Positions 1 through 8,220 of a stretch of DNA of 64,000 nucleotides are shown piece by piece (position 1 is the stretch's first letter; every line of letters begins with the position of its first letter). A model generated the notes under the pieces. The model was given only the letters and a program-made list of their open reading frames with translations. It was not told where the DNA came from and made no database searches. The stretch lies in contig DATJHM010000126.1 in NCBI GenBank assembly GCA_035493895.1, forward strand, positions 1 to 64,000, given 5' to 3'. Origin of the DNA: DATJHM01 sp035493895 (GTDB lineage Bacteria; Chloroflexota; Ktedonobacteria; Ktedonobacterales; Ktedonobacteraceae). A program made the translations under genes and the position numbers.

Positions 1-1
1 T

Positions 2-169
2 GTGACTACCTATGAGCAGGCGCTTGCCCTGGATGCCTCATACGCCTCTGCCTACACCGGCATGGGTTATGCTCTCTCGCAACTCGGAAAGACGCAAGAG
101 GCGGAGCAGGCATATCAGCAAGCCAAACAGCTTGGCGATGACGACTGGTTCCTGAAAGAGGAAGGATGA
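2..169 (+). CDS. TPR-repeat protein, C-terminal end (5' truncated by window edge)
   Basis: An open frame runs in from the left edge and stops at TGA 167-169, giving 55 residues. It contains a typical tetratricopeptide helix pair: YEQALALDASYASAYTGMG followed by a second helix with TQEAEQAYQQAKQLG, then a short acidic tail. TPR repeats mediate protein-protein contacts. Only the last repeat or so is visible, so the full domain architecture and function are unknown. It converges on the minus-strand rhomboid gene that ends at 484. Confidence 0.75.
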   Translation: MTTYEQALALDASYASAYTGMGYALSQLGKTQEAEQAYQQAKQLGDDDWFLKEEG

Positions 170-483
170 TGAAGAAAGATCTCTTCATCGGTCGAAAGCA
201 TGCTTGATCCTGTTTCGCGGCTTCCAGGTGTCACACAAAAATAAGAGGACGGGGAGCCAAGCAGGGGGGTAAAGGGCATGGATAGGATCGTTCCTACCTC
301 GTGTCAGCATGATAGTTTGACATAAGGATAGGATTATTGTGACTCAGCCGGGTCACAGCGAGATTGCAAGCTCGACTCCCTACTTTTAGTGTACCTCTGC
401 TATCAAGAAGCAGGCAGTATTCGGGGCCAGAAGCTCCTCCCTGAAAATGAGGAGCCTTCTGACTTTTATATAGCGAGAAATTA
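170..483. other. Intergenic region with one palindrome and one hairpin
   Basis: This 314-base stretch separates the convergent TPR and rhomboid genes. I see no credible coding frame. It carries an inverted repeat TGTGAC-N8-GTCACA at 338-357 and a terminator-like hairpin at 429-469. Nothing else is recognisable. Confidence 0.6.
429..469 (+). terminator. Hairpin, possible terminator of the TPR gene
   Basis: AGAAGCTCCTC (429-439) pairs with GAGGAGCCTTCT (449-460) with one bulged C, followed on the plus strand by GACTTTTATA. The T tract is short, so strength is uncertain. On the minus strand no T run follows, so it is a poor terminator for the rhomboid gene. Confidence 0.5.
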
Positions 484-1680
484 CTAGATGATGCGGCGGC
501 GTCTCGTTCTGGGGATCAGGATATATGCCAGTATGAGTCCGATGATCAGCCCACCCACATGCCCAAAGATTGCGATATCAGGTGAGCTAAAGCTGATGAC
601 GGCGTTAATGACCAGCCACATCAACCATTGCCCGATGGCATTCCCGGCATAGGCCCCCAGCGCTCGCCGATTGACGACGTAAAAAACGCCTATCGCGCCA
701 AAAATTCCGAAGATGGCACCAGAGGCTCCTACGACCGCAGCATTGGGGGGCGAGGTAAACAGAAAGAGTAAATCTCCTCCAAGGCCTGCCAGAAAGTAGA
801 TGGTCAGGTACCGCCAGGGCCCAAAGTAGATCTCAACTGCTCGCCCGATGAAGAAGAGTGAGAGCATGTTGACTGCGATATGCAATGGGTCGGCATGCAG
901 GAACATTGCGGTAATCAGCCGCCATACCTGCCCTTCCATGACGTATCCGTTCACCTGCATGCCATAATCCTGAATTGTTGGGAAGAGTAACGAGAGCAGA
1001 TAAACGATGACGTTCACCGTGATCAGGATGTACGTGATGATTCCTGGACGCCGACTAAGGGCAAAGCGTGTACGAATGATTTGATTGCGCACGCGATTGG
1101 GTTGAGACCAGGTAGGGACCTCACGACTGGCTTGCACCTGTTGCTGTTGCTGGCTCCCTGTAAATGGGTCGTCAGTAGTTCCTGCTGATTTTGTTGTCGT
1201 CGGTGTCGCTGCGTTCTGAGGATCTATTGCCGGGAAGCAGTGCTCGAAATGTCCTCCATAAGAAAGCCGCATGGCGCGTGAGCGAGCCAGGCTGGCATCA
1301 TAGTCCTGCCTCAAGACACGGAGCAGATAGGCCCGCAGCGCATGGGCATAGGCGACGCTCGGATCGTTCTCTATTGCGTCATTAATATGTTGCAAGGCGC
1401 TCTCATAGCGTTGCTCAAGCACGTCGAGCAATGCCAGTGCGGTGCTTACCTCTATCCCTCCCTCCGGACTCAGCTCTCGCACACGCTGGCAGGCCATTTT
1501 CACTACTTCTCTGTTGCCCAATGCTAGGTTCGCTTCGGCCAGACCCAGGTGAACCATCGGGTTCTCCGGCTCCATCTGTGCCCCATGCGCATATGCTATC
1601 GCTGACTCCCGTGGCTGTCCCTGTGCCAGTGCTTTTTTCCCCTGCTCCAGGTACGTTTGTATATCAGTTTGTGCTCCCAC
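484..1680 (-). CDS. Rhomboid-family intramembrane serine protease with N-terminal TPR domain
   Basis: The 398-residue protein has TPR-like helices in roughly residues 5-140, a Gln/Thr-rich linker (about 150-195) and a six-helix rhomboid domain from about 210 to 390. The active-site signature GASGAIFG places the nucleophile at Ser320, the partner His is His374 in FGHVGG, and the oxyanion His267/Asn271 pair lies in LHIAVNM. Rhomboids cleave transmembrane segments of membrane proteins; the TPR part probably docks partners in the cytoplasm. The start is 3 bases after the stop of the next rhomboid gene, so the two are very probably co-transcribed. The substrate is not predictable. Confidence 0.93.
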   Translation of the reverse strand: MGAQTDIQTYLEQGKKALAQGQPRESAIAYAHGAQMEPENPMVHLGLAEANLALGNREVVKMACQRVRELSPEGGIEVSTALALLDVLEQRYESALQHINDAIENDPSVAYAHALRAYLLRVLRQDYDASLARSRAMRLSYGGHFEHCFPAIDPQNAATPTTTKSAGTTDDPFTGSQQQQQVQASREVPTWSQPNRVRNQIIRTRFALSRRPGIITYILITVNVIVYLLSLLFPTIQDYGMQVNGYVMEGQVWRLITAMFLHADPLHIAVNMLSLFFIGRAVEIYFGPWRYLTIYFLAGLGGDLLFLFTSPPNAAVVGASGAIFGIFGAIGVFYVVNRRALGAYAGNAIGQWLMWLVINAVISFSSPDIAIFGHVGGLIIGLILAYILIPRTRRRRII

Positions 1681-1683
1681 AAG

Positions 1684-2574
1684 TTATCCTCCAGAAAGGT
1701 GTACGGCAATCATCGCCAGTATCAGTGTACCTACAATTGTCAATAAGATGAATGGCCAGCGTTTTGAGAGGCTATGTGCATCTTGGAGCTTCTTCTCTTT
1801 ATTCCAGCGATACACGGGCATAAACCACCAGCCAAGTAAACACCCCCCCAATAATCCTCCAAGATGAGCATAATTATCGACGTTCGGCACAAAAAGACCG
1901 ATACTGAGATTGAGTCCAATGATAAAAATGAGCCAGGCAATTGTTGCGAGCCCTCCATGTGGAAATGCCTTACGATGGGTGAGCACAAAGATACTATATG
2001 CTCCAACCAGACCAAAGATCGCTCCTGATGCGCCAACGCTGACTTCCTGCGGCATAAAATAAAAGCTCGCTATGAGGCTGATGATTCCTGCTATGCTATA
2101 GACAAGTAGGTAACGCACATGCCCCATAATACGTTCCAGAAAGATACCGAGTGCTAGCAAGTTTACCATGTTCAAGCCCACGTGCAAAGCATTGACGTGC
2201 AGAAAGATTGGTGTGATGAAACGCCAGTATTGCCCCTGGAGAATCAGCGTGTTATCTTTCGCACCATACGCTAACAATACTTTTGTGAGGGCATCGTTGT
2301 CCCTGTCCTGTACTGCTATGGCATTATTGGCAATATCTCTCAGTATTGCCAGCATCCCATGCACCCCTGCTGCCTGAGCCGTTTTGTAGGCCGTGAAACA
2401 CCAGATGAAGCTGGTGCCTATTACCAATAACCAGGTGAGCCAGGGCTTTCCTGCCAGTCCTTTCCGTCCCTGGTAATGCATCAATGCTGTCTGGTAACTC
2501 AGTTGTACCTGCCTGCGTGCTTGTAGCCTTTGCGCTCCCTTGTCCGTTACAACCTCGGTCTGTTCCACTCCCAC
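1684..2574 (-). CDS. Rhomboid-family intramembrane serine protease
   Basis: This 296-residue protein has a membrane helix near residues 45-65, a luminal segment, then the rhomboid core. The catalytic residues are intact: Ser183 in GASGAIFG, His237 in NYAHLGG, and His131/Asn135 in LHVGLNM. A final helix (about 272-292) follows a basic loop, giving a 6+1 arrangement. It lacks the TPR domain of its downstream paralogue at 484-1680, and the two likely arose by tandem duplication. Which substrates they divide between them is unknown. Confidence 0.93.
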   Translation of the reverse strand: MGVEQTEVVTDKGAQRLQARRQVQLSYQTALMHYQGRKGLAGKPWLTWLLVIGTSFIWCFTAYKTAQAAGVHGMLAILRDIANNAIAVQDRDNDALTKVLLAYGAKDNTLILQGQYWRFITPIFLHVNALHVGLNMVNLLALGIFLERIMGHVRYLLVYSIAGIISLIASFYFMPQEVSVGASGAIFGLVGAYSIFVLTHRKAFPHGGLATIAWLIFIIGLNLSIGLFVPNVDNYAHLGGLLGGCLLGWWFMPVYRWNKEKKLQDAHSLSKRWPFILLTIVGTLILAMIAVHLSGG

Positions 2575-2960
2575 CTCTTTTATCTCTCTTTTTTTGATAG
2601 CTGGTGTGTCTGTACACCATGCTATTTCTTACTACCTGGAAGGCTATGCTCGTTACTACAATAGTTGTTATTGTAAGGCAAAAATCTGGAGATAGCAAAA
2701 GGCTTCATATATTCTACGTAGCGGTTATATGTTAGTTACAAATCGTAATTTCTCAATAAAAGTAGGCGCTAACTTTTTAGCCCTTCAGAAAATTTTCCTC
2801 GGGTCGATAATAGAAAGTAGTTACCGGTTCTATGAGCAACGCTGATCCTTGCCTGACTACAAGTGCGCACCTGGTTTTCCAAGAATCAACGTTGCTCATG
2901 CCAGTGCCCTTGCCCGCTAGTATCGACAATCTAAAGTTTTCCTGAAATTTGTGTCGTTCG
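2575..2960. other. Intergenic region, no gene seen
   Basis: This 386-base stretch lies between two minus-strand genes. It contains the palindrome at 2657-2675 and a distant 10-bp inverted repeat, ATGAGCAACG at 2832-2841 against CGTTGCTCAT at 2890-2899, with a 48-base loop. The open frames overlapping 2777-3225 run antisense or out of frame to the GlsB-type gene and have no family resemblance. Confidence 0.5.
2657..2675. promoter_or_regulatory. Palindrome upstream of the tandem rhomboid operon
   Basis: TACAATA (2657-2663) and TATTGTA (2669-2675) form a perfect 7-bp inverted repeat with a 5-base spacer, about 85 bases upstream of the rhomboid start at 2574. It could be an operator, but no regulator can be named and the region is AT-rich, so chance is possible. 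Confidence 0.3.
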
Positions 2961-3320
2961 CTAAAATGGCCTGCTTCTCCTTGGCCGCTTCCAGGAACGG
3001 AAGGTAAGCAGATGCCAGAGAAACACGGTGATGGATGCTCCAAGCAATGTTTTGTATATTGGCACTCCATTGATGACCGGATCGGGATCGAGGCTGACTT
3101 TCAGCACGTTGGTGACCAACCAGATGCCTACCAGCGCCGCTATAAATGCTCCTAAAAATCCCAATGGTAAGCGCCATCCTACAATCATCTCTGCTACAGC
3201 GCCAACAATTGCAGCAACTAACCAATAAAGTAGATCTGTCTGGGTCACGGTGAAGTGATAGCCCAGAATATTCCCAGTTATCATGGGGTCGCTCGCTAAA
3301 ATGCTCGAGAGAGTAAGCAT
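2961..3320 (-). CDS. GlsB/YeaQ/YmgE-type (transglycosylase-associated) small membrane protein
   Basis: The start chosen is the ATG at 3320, because GGAGG sits 5 bases upstream; the frame is open further but without a ribosome site. The product has 119 residues with a helix (residues 18-40), a Gly/Pro turn with WRLPLGFLGAFIAALVGIW, and a third hydrophobic segment. This glycine-rich multi-helix pattern fits the GlsB/YeaQ/YmgE family, linked in other bacteria to envelope stress. The biochemical role of the family is not established. The C-terminal tail is strongly basic. Confidence 0.65.
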   Translation of the reverse strand: MLTLSSILASDPMITGNILGYHFTVTQTDLLYWLVAAIVGAVAEMIVGWRLPLGFLGAFIAALVGIWLVTNVLKVSLDPDPVINGVPIYKTLLGASITVFLWHLLTFRSWKRPRRSRPF

Positions 3321-3572
3321 GTAATCCTCCCTGATACCTACCATGCGCTTTATGTGGACACAGGCGATGATTGCTGTGTCTATTGACAAGATAGCGCCAA
3401 AGCGCAAAAATGGCAAGCGATTTCTGCGCTTTCCTTGGGGCTTCACAAAAAAAATTCTGGATCTATAGTAGTGTAGCCCTCTTGCGCTCGCTATGCGTAT
3501 TAGATGGTAGGGGCTTTTTGAAATTTTCTAGAGGACGTAGATAGGCCGTTTAGAGACTCCTGCGGCAAGATC

Positions 3573-3602
3573 TTACCCCTCTGTACTCATATACGTTATA
3601 AT
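3573..3602 (+). promoter_or_regulatory. Candidate promoter of the 3643-6036 operon
   Basis: TTACCC (-35, 3573-3578) and a consensus TATAAT (-10, 3597-3602) are separated by 18 bases, about 40 bases upstream of the ATG at 3643. The -35 match is weak. Confidence 0.5.
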
Positions 3603-3642
3603 GAAGCAGAATTACTTCAGCGTTATATTGGGGAGGCACACT

Positions 3643-4122
3643 ATGCAAAGTGCAAAAAGGTTTGCCATCATTGCAGGGGTGGTTGTGGGCATCGTTATTG
3701 TGCTCGGTCTCGTGCTTGCTGCTATCTTCCATGTCCTGTTAGATGTTCTTTATGTTTTTCTGATCTTCCTGGCTGCATTTATGTTAATTGCTACAGCCTT
3801 GCAGATATACTCGATTATTGCTCTCATTCGTACGATCACTACCGTCCGCGATGAGATGAAGCCGCTCCTCTCTTCTGTTCAGGAGACGGTGGGGATTATG
3901 AAGGATACCGCTAAAACTGCTGGTCATACGGTCTCTACTATTGGTTCGACTGCTCAGATGACGACCGATCTTGCTGTCGGCCCGACGGTCCGTGCCGCTT
4001 CTGCTGTGATTGCTGGTCAGCAGATGCTGCGTGTCTTTCTGGGCCGTGGCCAGACTGCACGCCGCTGGGATGAGCGGCGCAAACAGCAGATGGAGGCTGG
4101 TGCTGGCGCAGGAGGTGAGTAA
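3643..4122 (+). CDS. Small membrane protein of unknown function
   Basis: The start at 3643 is chosen over the in-frame ATG at 3601 because GGGAGG lies 6 bases before it. The 159-residue product has two N-terminal membrane helices (about residues 6-30 and 34-62) followed by an amphipathic region with repeated Thr/Ser/Met positions (ETVGIMKDTAKTAGHTV) and a basic C-terminus. The layout recalls DUF948-like proteins, but I cannot assign it firmly. Its stop overlaps the ATG of the next gene (TAATG), so translation is probably coupled. Confidence 0.75.
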   Translation: MQSAKRFAIIAGVVVGIVIVLGLVLAAIFHVLLDVLYVFLIFLAAFMLIATALQIYSIIALIRTITTVRDEMKPLLSSVQETVGIMKDTAKTAGHTVSTIGSTAQMTTDLAVGPTVRAASAVIAGQQMLRVFLGRGQTARRWDERRKQQMEAGAGAGGE

Positions 4123-4697
4123 TGGGCGTTGTTCTGGCTGTGAATTCGCTGATCGCTACTTTAGGTGGGATCGCTGCGATTATTCTCTGTTTGTTTGTCT
4201 TTGTGTTTGTTCTGACGGCTCTGGCGTTTAATCTCGCTATGATCTTTGGGTTTGGCTGGGTGCGCGAAAAAGCTGAACTTATCAAGCTCCTCCGGCCAAG
4301 TGTGGAGAGCGTGAATAAGGCCAGCGAATCGGTTCTGCAAGGGAAGCCTCTCTCGTCCAACGAAAATAGCATCATCCGTGCTGTGGCTCAGGTGCCAGTT
4401 CAGGTGACGGCTGTGGATAAAAAAGTGGGCCAGGTCTCCGACTCTGTGGCTGAGAAGGTGATTGAGTATCGCGCCCGGACGGTGCAGGCAAAGGCGATTG
4501 TCAAAACGTTTTTTGCTCCCAGAAGAACTCCGCCTGCTTTGCCCGAGTCTCATCAGGAGATCAAGAGTCCTGGCTATCACTTTCTGATCGAGGACGGGCG
4601 TGCTCCTGAGAATCTCAAAATTGTTGGCGATCAGGATGGCTTGATTGCCGAGCAACGCGGTACGACTCCGCAGGCGAAAAATGCAGCCCATCGCTAA
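4122..4697 (+). CDS. Single-pass membrane protein of unknown function
   Basis: The 191-residue product has one long hydrophobic segment (about residues 10-42) and then a soluble, partly helical domain with no motif that I recognise. It starts inside the stop codon of the upstream gene and its own end overlaps the start of the MFS gene by 17 bases. The three genes therefore form one tight operon. The two small proteins may be partners of each other or of the transporter; this is inference from position only. Confidence 0.7.
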   Translation: MGVVLAVNSLIATLGGIAAIILCLFVFVFVLTALAFNLAMIFGFGWVREKAELIKLLRPSVESVNKASESVLQGKPLSSNENSIIRAVAQVPVQVTAVDKKVGQVSDSVAEKVIEYRARTVQAKAIVKTFFAPRRTPPALPESHQEIKSPGYHFLIEDGRAPENLKIVGDQDGLIAEQRGTTPQAKNAAHR

Positions 4698-6036
4698 CTT
4701 TGTATATAGCTACGGGCGTTTCCAACGAAATGCCCGCCTCTATCTACTCTCTTATGCACTCAGCGGCGTGACGACAGGGATTATTCTGGTCCTTTATAAT
4801 CTGTATCTGGCTTCACTTGGGTTCTCTACGGATTTTATCGGCGCAGTGCTCTTTGCTGCCACTCTTGGCGCCGGGCTGGCAATTTTCCCTGCTGGTCTTT
4901 GTATCGATCGCTTTGGGGGCAAAGCGATATTGATCTGGTCCAGTGTGGAGATTGGCATTGTTGGCACCGGGCAGATCCTCTTTCGCCAGCCGATTCCGTT
5001 GCTGGTCAGTGCGTTCCTGGTGGGTATTGGTGGAGCCTTTGCGATGGTGGTGAATGCTCCTTTTTTGACGCGCAATAGCTCCGCTGATGAACGCCCTCAG
5101 CTCTTTAGCCTGACGATTGTGGTCTCGCTGATCACGACGGTGGTGGGTGAACTGGTGGGAGGCGTGTTACCACTCTGGCTACGCTCGTTCTCGTGGCTCA
5201 TGACTCCCAGGCCGGGCATGAGCAGCTGGCTTCTCTCTGTCCAACCTCTGCCCCGCTCATATCAACTCGCTCTCCTCCTTGCTGGCATTATTTCGATCCC
5301 TAGCTTTGTGCCGCTTTTCATGCTACACGACGATCATCTTACGCATAACTTGCCTGTTCATCTATCGCCTCGCAATGGTCTCAATGCTCTTCTGGCGCAA
5401 TTTCGTACACTTGATTGTCGTAGCCTGTTGCGCAATCCACTGCTGGCTGTGACGATCGTCTATATGCTCTTTGGCGGTGGTGCGGGACTATTTCTGCCCT
5501 ATGCGAACATTTACTTCGTACAGCATCTAGGAGCCTCCTCAGCCCTCTTTGGTTTCATAGACGGGGCTGCCAATACACTCAACGCTCTGGCTATGCTGGC
5601 GGCCCCCTGGATGGCCCTGCGCATTGGCAGAATCAAGACGCTCACATTGACCCGTCTGCTCAGCCTGCCCATCCAGTTGCTGATGGGCTTTACCAGTATC
5701 CTCCCCCTGGCTGCGTTCCTCTATCCTCTGCGCCAGATGATGATGGATATGAGTTCCGGCCTGCTCGAGGTATTCTCGATGGAGGTAGTGCCTCCTCGCC
5801 GCCGTGGTCTGGCGAATAGCAGCTATCAGGCCGCGTTCCTGGCCGTGCAGGCGGTGACCACTCCTCTGGGTGGCTTGATCATTGCGCATAGTGGCTTTGC
5901 GCCTGTCTTTGTCGGGGCCACTGTGTTCTATCTGCTGGCTATCGCCTTCTTATGGATACGCTTCGGTCCGTCCCATCCAGAACAAGCCGCTTCTGACGAC
6001 GAATCAGCGCTCCCCTATAAATCAGTGCAGCATTAG
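4681..6036 (+). CDS. Major facilitator superfamily transporter
   Basis: The start is taken as the ATG at 4681, overlapping the previous gene by 17 bases; an in-frame ATG at 4645 is possible. The 451-residue product has about 12 hydrophobic helices in two halves, with an MFS motif A-like turn GLCIDRFGGKAI after helix 2 and a related RIGRIKTLTLTR turn in the second half. MFS proteins move small solutes by proton coupling or facilitated diffusion. No substrate can be inferred. A cytoplasmic loop near residues 200-240 is unusually proline-rich. Confidence 0.88.
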   Translation: MQPIANFVYSYGRFQRNARLYLLSYALSGVTTGIILVLYNLYLASLGFSTDFIGAVLFAATLGAGLAIFPAGLCIDRFGGKAILIWSSVEIGIVGTGQILFRQPIPLLVSAFLVGIGGAFAMVVNAPFLTRNSSADERPQLFSLTIVVSLITTVVGELVGGVLPLWLRSFSWLMTPRPGMSSWLLSVQPLPRSYQLALLLAGIISIPSFVPLFMLHDDHLTHNLPVHLSPRNGLNALLAQFRTLDCRSLLRNPLLAVTIVYMLFGGGAGLFLPYANIYFVQHLGASSALFGFIDGAANTLNALAMLAAPWMALRIGRIKTLTLTRLLSLPIQLLMGFTSILPLAAFLYPLRQMMMDMSSGLLEVFSMEVVPPRRRGLANSSYQAAFLAVQAVTTPLGGLIIAHSGFAPVFVGATVFYLLAIAFLWIRFGPSHPEQAASDDESALPYKSVQH

Positions 6037-6095
6037 ACGAAGCTACGCTATCATATAAATTTAAAGGAGTTTTTGCATGAGAAAGGATTTTCATC

Positions 6096-6569
6096 ATGGC
6101 ATGTCTGGTCAAGATGACCGAAGATACCTTCCAGCAATGGCTGGCACCATTTATTCTTGCGTACGCACAGGATCATGTTGAAAATGGGCGGTGGTCCGCT
6201 CAGGATGCTGAAAAATTGTCCGCAGAAGAGATCAAGCGGGTCGTCCCTGATGGCCTCTCTACAAAAGATCAGTATTTCTATACCATAGTTGCTGAAGAGA
6301 TGGATCAAAGTGTTGGCATGCTCTGGTTTGGTATGCGTCAGCGCCGAGATAGCGAGCAGACCGCGTATGTCTATTATATAGAAATAGACGAACCATTTCG
6401 ACGCTCTGGCTATGCCATGCAGGCCTTCAGGGAGATGGAGCAGATTGTGCGGGCGTTGGGTGTGCATGAAATTGGTTTGCACACGTTCGGCTCGAAACAT
6501 GGTGCCAGAGCCATGTACGAGAAGCTTGGCTACGAGATCACCAACATTCAGATGGTGAAAAAGCTGTAA
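6096..6569 (+). CDS. GNAT-family N-acetyltransferase
   Basis: The start at 6096 has GAAAGGA about 8 bases upstream. The 157-residue protein has the GNAT core in its C-terminal half: VYYIEIDEPFRRSGYAMQA carries the acetyl-CoA phosphate-binding turn (RRSGYA), and HTFGSKHGARAMYEKLGYE is the typical last helix and strand. GNAT enzymes transfer acetyl from acetyl-CoA to amines on small molecules or proteins. The substrate is not predictable. It is followed by a strong bidirectional terminator. Confidence 0.88.
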   Translation: MACLVKMTEDTFQQWLAPFILAYAQDHVENGRWSAQDAEKLSAEEIKRVVPDGLSTKDQYFYTIVAEEMDQSVGMLWFGMRQRRDSEQTAYVYYIEIDEPFRRSGYAMQAFREMEQIVRALGVHEIGLHTFGSKHGARAMYEKLGYEITNIQMVKKL

Positions 6570-6589
6570 AGGGGAAGGAGGCCAGATAC

Positions 6590-6622
6590 AAAAAAGGATC
6601 TGGAGATGTCCCAGATCCTTTT
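6590..6622. terminator. Bidirectional terminator between GNAT gene and tatC
   Basis: AAAAGGATCTGG and CCAGATCCTTTT form a near-perfect hairpin with a short loop, with A and T runs at the two sides, so it can stop both the plus-strand GNAT gene and the minus-strand tatC transcript. Confidence 0.88.
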
Positions 6623-6630
6623 CGCTGATT

Positions 6631-7473
6631 TTACTGCGCTTCTGGTTTCACTGTGATACCGATGAAAATGATCGATATTTCATATAAGATCGACAGTGCC
6701 GCTCCCAGAATCACTGGCGAGTACGGATCAGCGCCCGGCATCAGCACCGCCGCCGCCACCCACATCCCGATATGCGCAGCGGCCCGTTTCTTCTTCAATG
6801 TGTCGATGGTGATAAGATCTACCTTGGCCAGGAAGGTCAACACCAGCGGCAACTCAAATACAATTCCGAAGGCCAACAGGAAGAAGGCCACAAATCCAAA
6901 GTAGCTACTTGCAGTGACGAGCTCGGTAAAGTTATTTGCCGCAAACGAGATGAGCCATTCGACCGGATAGCGTAGTACGTAGTACGCCAGGGCCAGGCCC
7001 GCGAGAAAGAGAATGATGCCAATGAAGATAAAGGGCACTGCGTATTTCTTCTCTTTTTCGTACAGGCCCGGCGCGATAAAGGCCCACGTTTGATAGAGCA
7101 CCACTGGTACGGCCAGCGCGAACCCGGTAGCGAGTGAGACCATCAGGGTGACGGTAAAACCTTCTCCGAGTCCCGTGACGTACAGTTTCTTTACCAGTGA
7201 CGGCAATGGTGCTTCCAGAAAGCTAATGATCTGTTGTCGGAAGATGAATGCGATGATAAAACCTACTGCGATGGCGATCAAACTCTTGAAAATACGCCAG
7301 CGCAATTCCTCCAGGTGATCGACGAGTGACATATTGGAGTCGGCCAGTTCATCATCCTCTTCATCAGGGCTGTAGTCCACTGGATCGCTTAACGCTTGCT
7401 CATCAGTTACAGTCAGAGCACGCGCCTCTCGCGGCTCGTATGCCTGCGACATTTCGGCGTTATCATTTGCCAT
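6631..7473 (-). CDS. tatC: Sec-independent protein translocase TatC
   Basis: The start at 7473 follows GGAGAAG by 4 bases. The 280-residue protein has an acidic cytoplasmic N-terminal extension (about 45 residues) and then the six-helix TatC core beginning with SLVDHLEELRWRIF, whose Glu and Arg belong to the signal-peptide-binding face. PVVLYQTWAFIAPGLYEKEK is the conserved first periplasmic to second helix segment. TatC binds twin-arginine signal peptides and, with TatA, exports folded proteins across the cytoplasmic membrane. It lies 33 bases after tatA. The acidic extension is longer than usual. Confidence 0.96.
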   Translation of the reverse strand: MANDNAEMSQAYEPREARALTVTDEQALSDPVDYSPDEEDDELADSNMSLVDHLEELRWRIFKSLIAIAVGFIIAFIFRQQIISFLEAPLPSLVKKLYVTGLGEGFTVTLMVSLATGFALAVPVVLYQTWAFIAPGLYEKEKKYAVPFIFIGIILFLAGLALAYYVLRYPVEWLISFAANNFTELVTASSYFGFVAFFLLAFGIVFELPLVLTFLAKVDLITIDTLKKKRAAAHIGMWVAAAVLMPGADPYSPVILGAALSILYEISIIFIGITVKPEAQ

Positions 7474-7506
7474 GTATCTTCTCCGGGGCAATGGTGACCG
7501 TCGTCA

Positions 7507-7767
7507 TTATTCGACGGTCGTCTTGTCGACGGGGCTGCTCTCGGTGGTGGTACGTTTGGCTACGTTCTCAGCAGCGGGCGTGGAGGGTTCCAGGCTGGTA
7601 GGAGGCTCTTCTTCCTTAGGCGTGGTGATCTCTTTCATACCCTTCTGAAACTCTTTAATGCTCTTGCCGATTGCTGAGCCCATCTCTGGCAGTTTCTTTG
7701 GCCCAAAAATGAGTAGTGCGATGACGAAGATAATGATCAGCTCCCAGGAGTGTCCTAGAAAACCCAT
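7507..7767 (-). CDS. tatA: Sec-independent protein translocase TatA
   Basis: The 86-residue protein has the TatA layout: a short N-terminus, a membrane helix (WELIIIFVIALLIFG), the FGPKKLPE hinge, an amphipathic helix (IGKSIKEFQKGMKEI) and a charged, disordered tail. AAAGGA precedes the ATG. TatA oligomers form the conducting part of the Tat system. A single TatA/TatE-type gene with tatC, and no tatB here, fits the minimal TatAC systems common in Gram-positive bacteria and Chloroflexota. Confidence 0.95.
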   Translation of the reverse strand: MGFLGHSWELIIIFVIALLIFGPKKLPEMGSAIGKSIKEFQKGMKEITTPKEEEPPTSLEPSTPAAENVAKRTTTESSPVDKTTVE

Positions 7768-7917
7768 GTTCGTTGTCCTTTCTTAACTGCTTGCCCGGCC
7801 TGTATGCACGAACAAGTCATGTGCTGTTTATTTGCTCAGCTTCTCAATATCACTGTTTTCAATAGTATACAAGTTGCCGTTGTGAAATATCGTTGCATCT
7901 CTGTATGATGGCGAACA

Positions 7918-8202
7918 TTAAGAAAAAGTAGGCTGACTGCTATCCTGCCCGACCAGTGTTGCCTCGAGCTGCTGCAATCCCTCGAGCCCTGCACTCAGCA
8001 AACCAATACCAGCGGAACTGATTGCTACCAGGCGTACAACCTGTCGCCGATTGAGACGTCGCTCGTGTACGCGTTGTTGTTGCTGCCTGTGCTGGGTCTC
8101 CCGATGCAGCGAGGTAAGCAACTGCTGCTCCAGTTGATCTGGTGTGGCTGCGCTGCTCCCGTAGTGTCGTAACAGGAGTGTCTCGATTGAGTCATTCTGC
8201 AT
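7918..8202 (-). CDS. Small protein paired with the ECF sigma factor, possible anti-sigma factor
   Basis: The 94-residue product starts 18 bases after the sigma-factor stop, with GGAGAAG just before the ATG. The N-terminal half is helical and Gln/Arg/His-rich; residues about 52-72 (VVRLVAISSAGIGLLSAGL) form a possible single membrane helix after a basic stop. Position directly behind an ECF sigma gene and this topology suggest an anti-sigma factor, but it lacks the zinc-binding HxxxCxxC motif of the best known class. Function is inferred from context. Confidence 0.7.
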   Translation of the reverse strand: MQNDSIETLLLRHYGSSAATPDQLEQQLLTSLHRETQHRQQQQRVHERRLNRRQVVRLVAISSAGIGLLSAGLEGLQQLEATLVGQDSSQPTFS

Positions 8203-8220
8203 ATCTTCTCCGGCTTGGTT

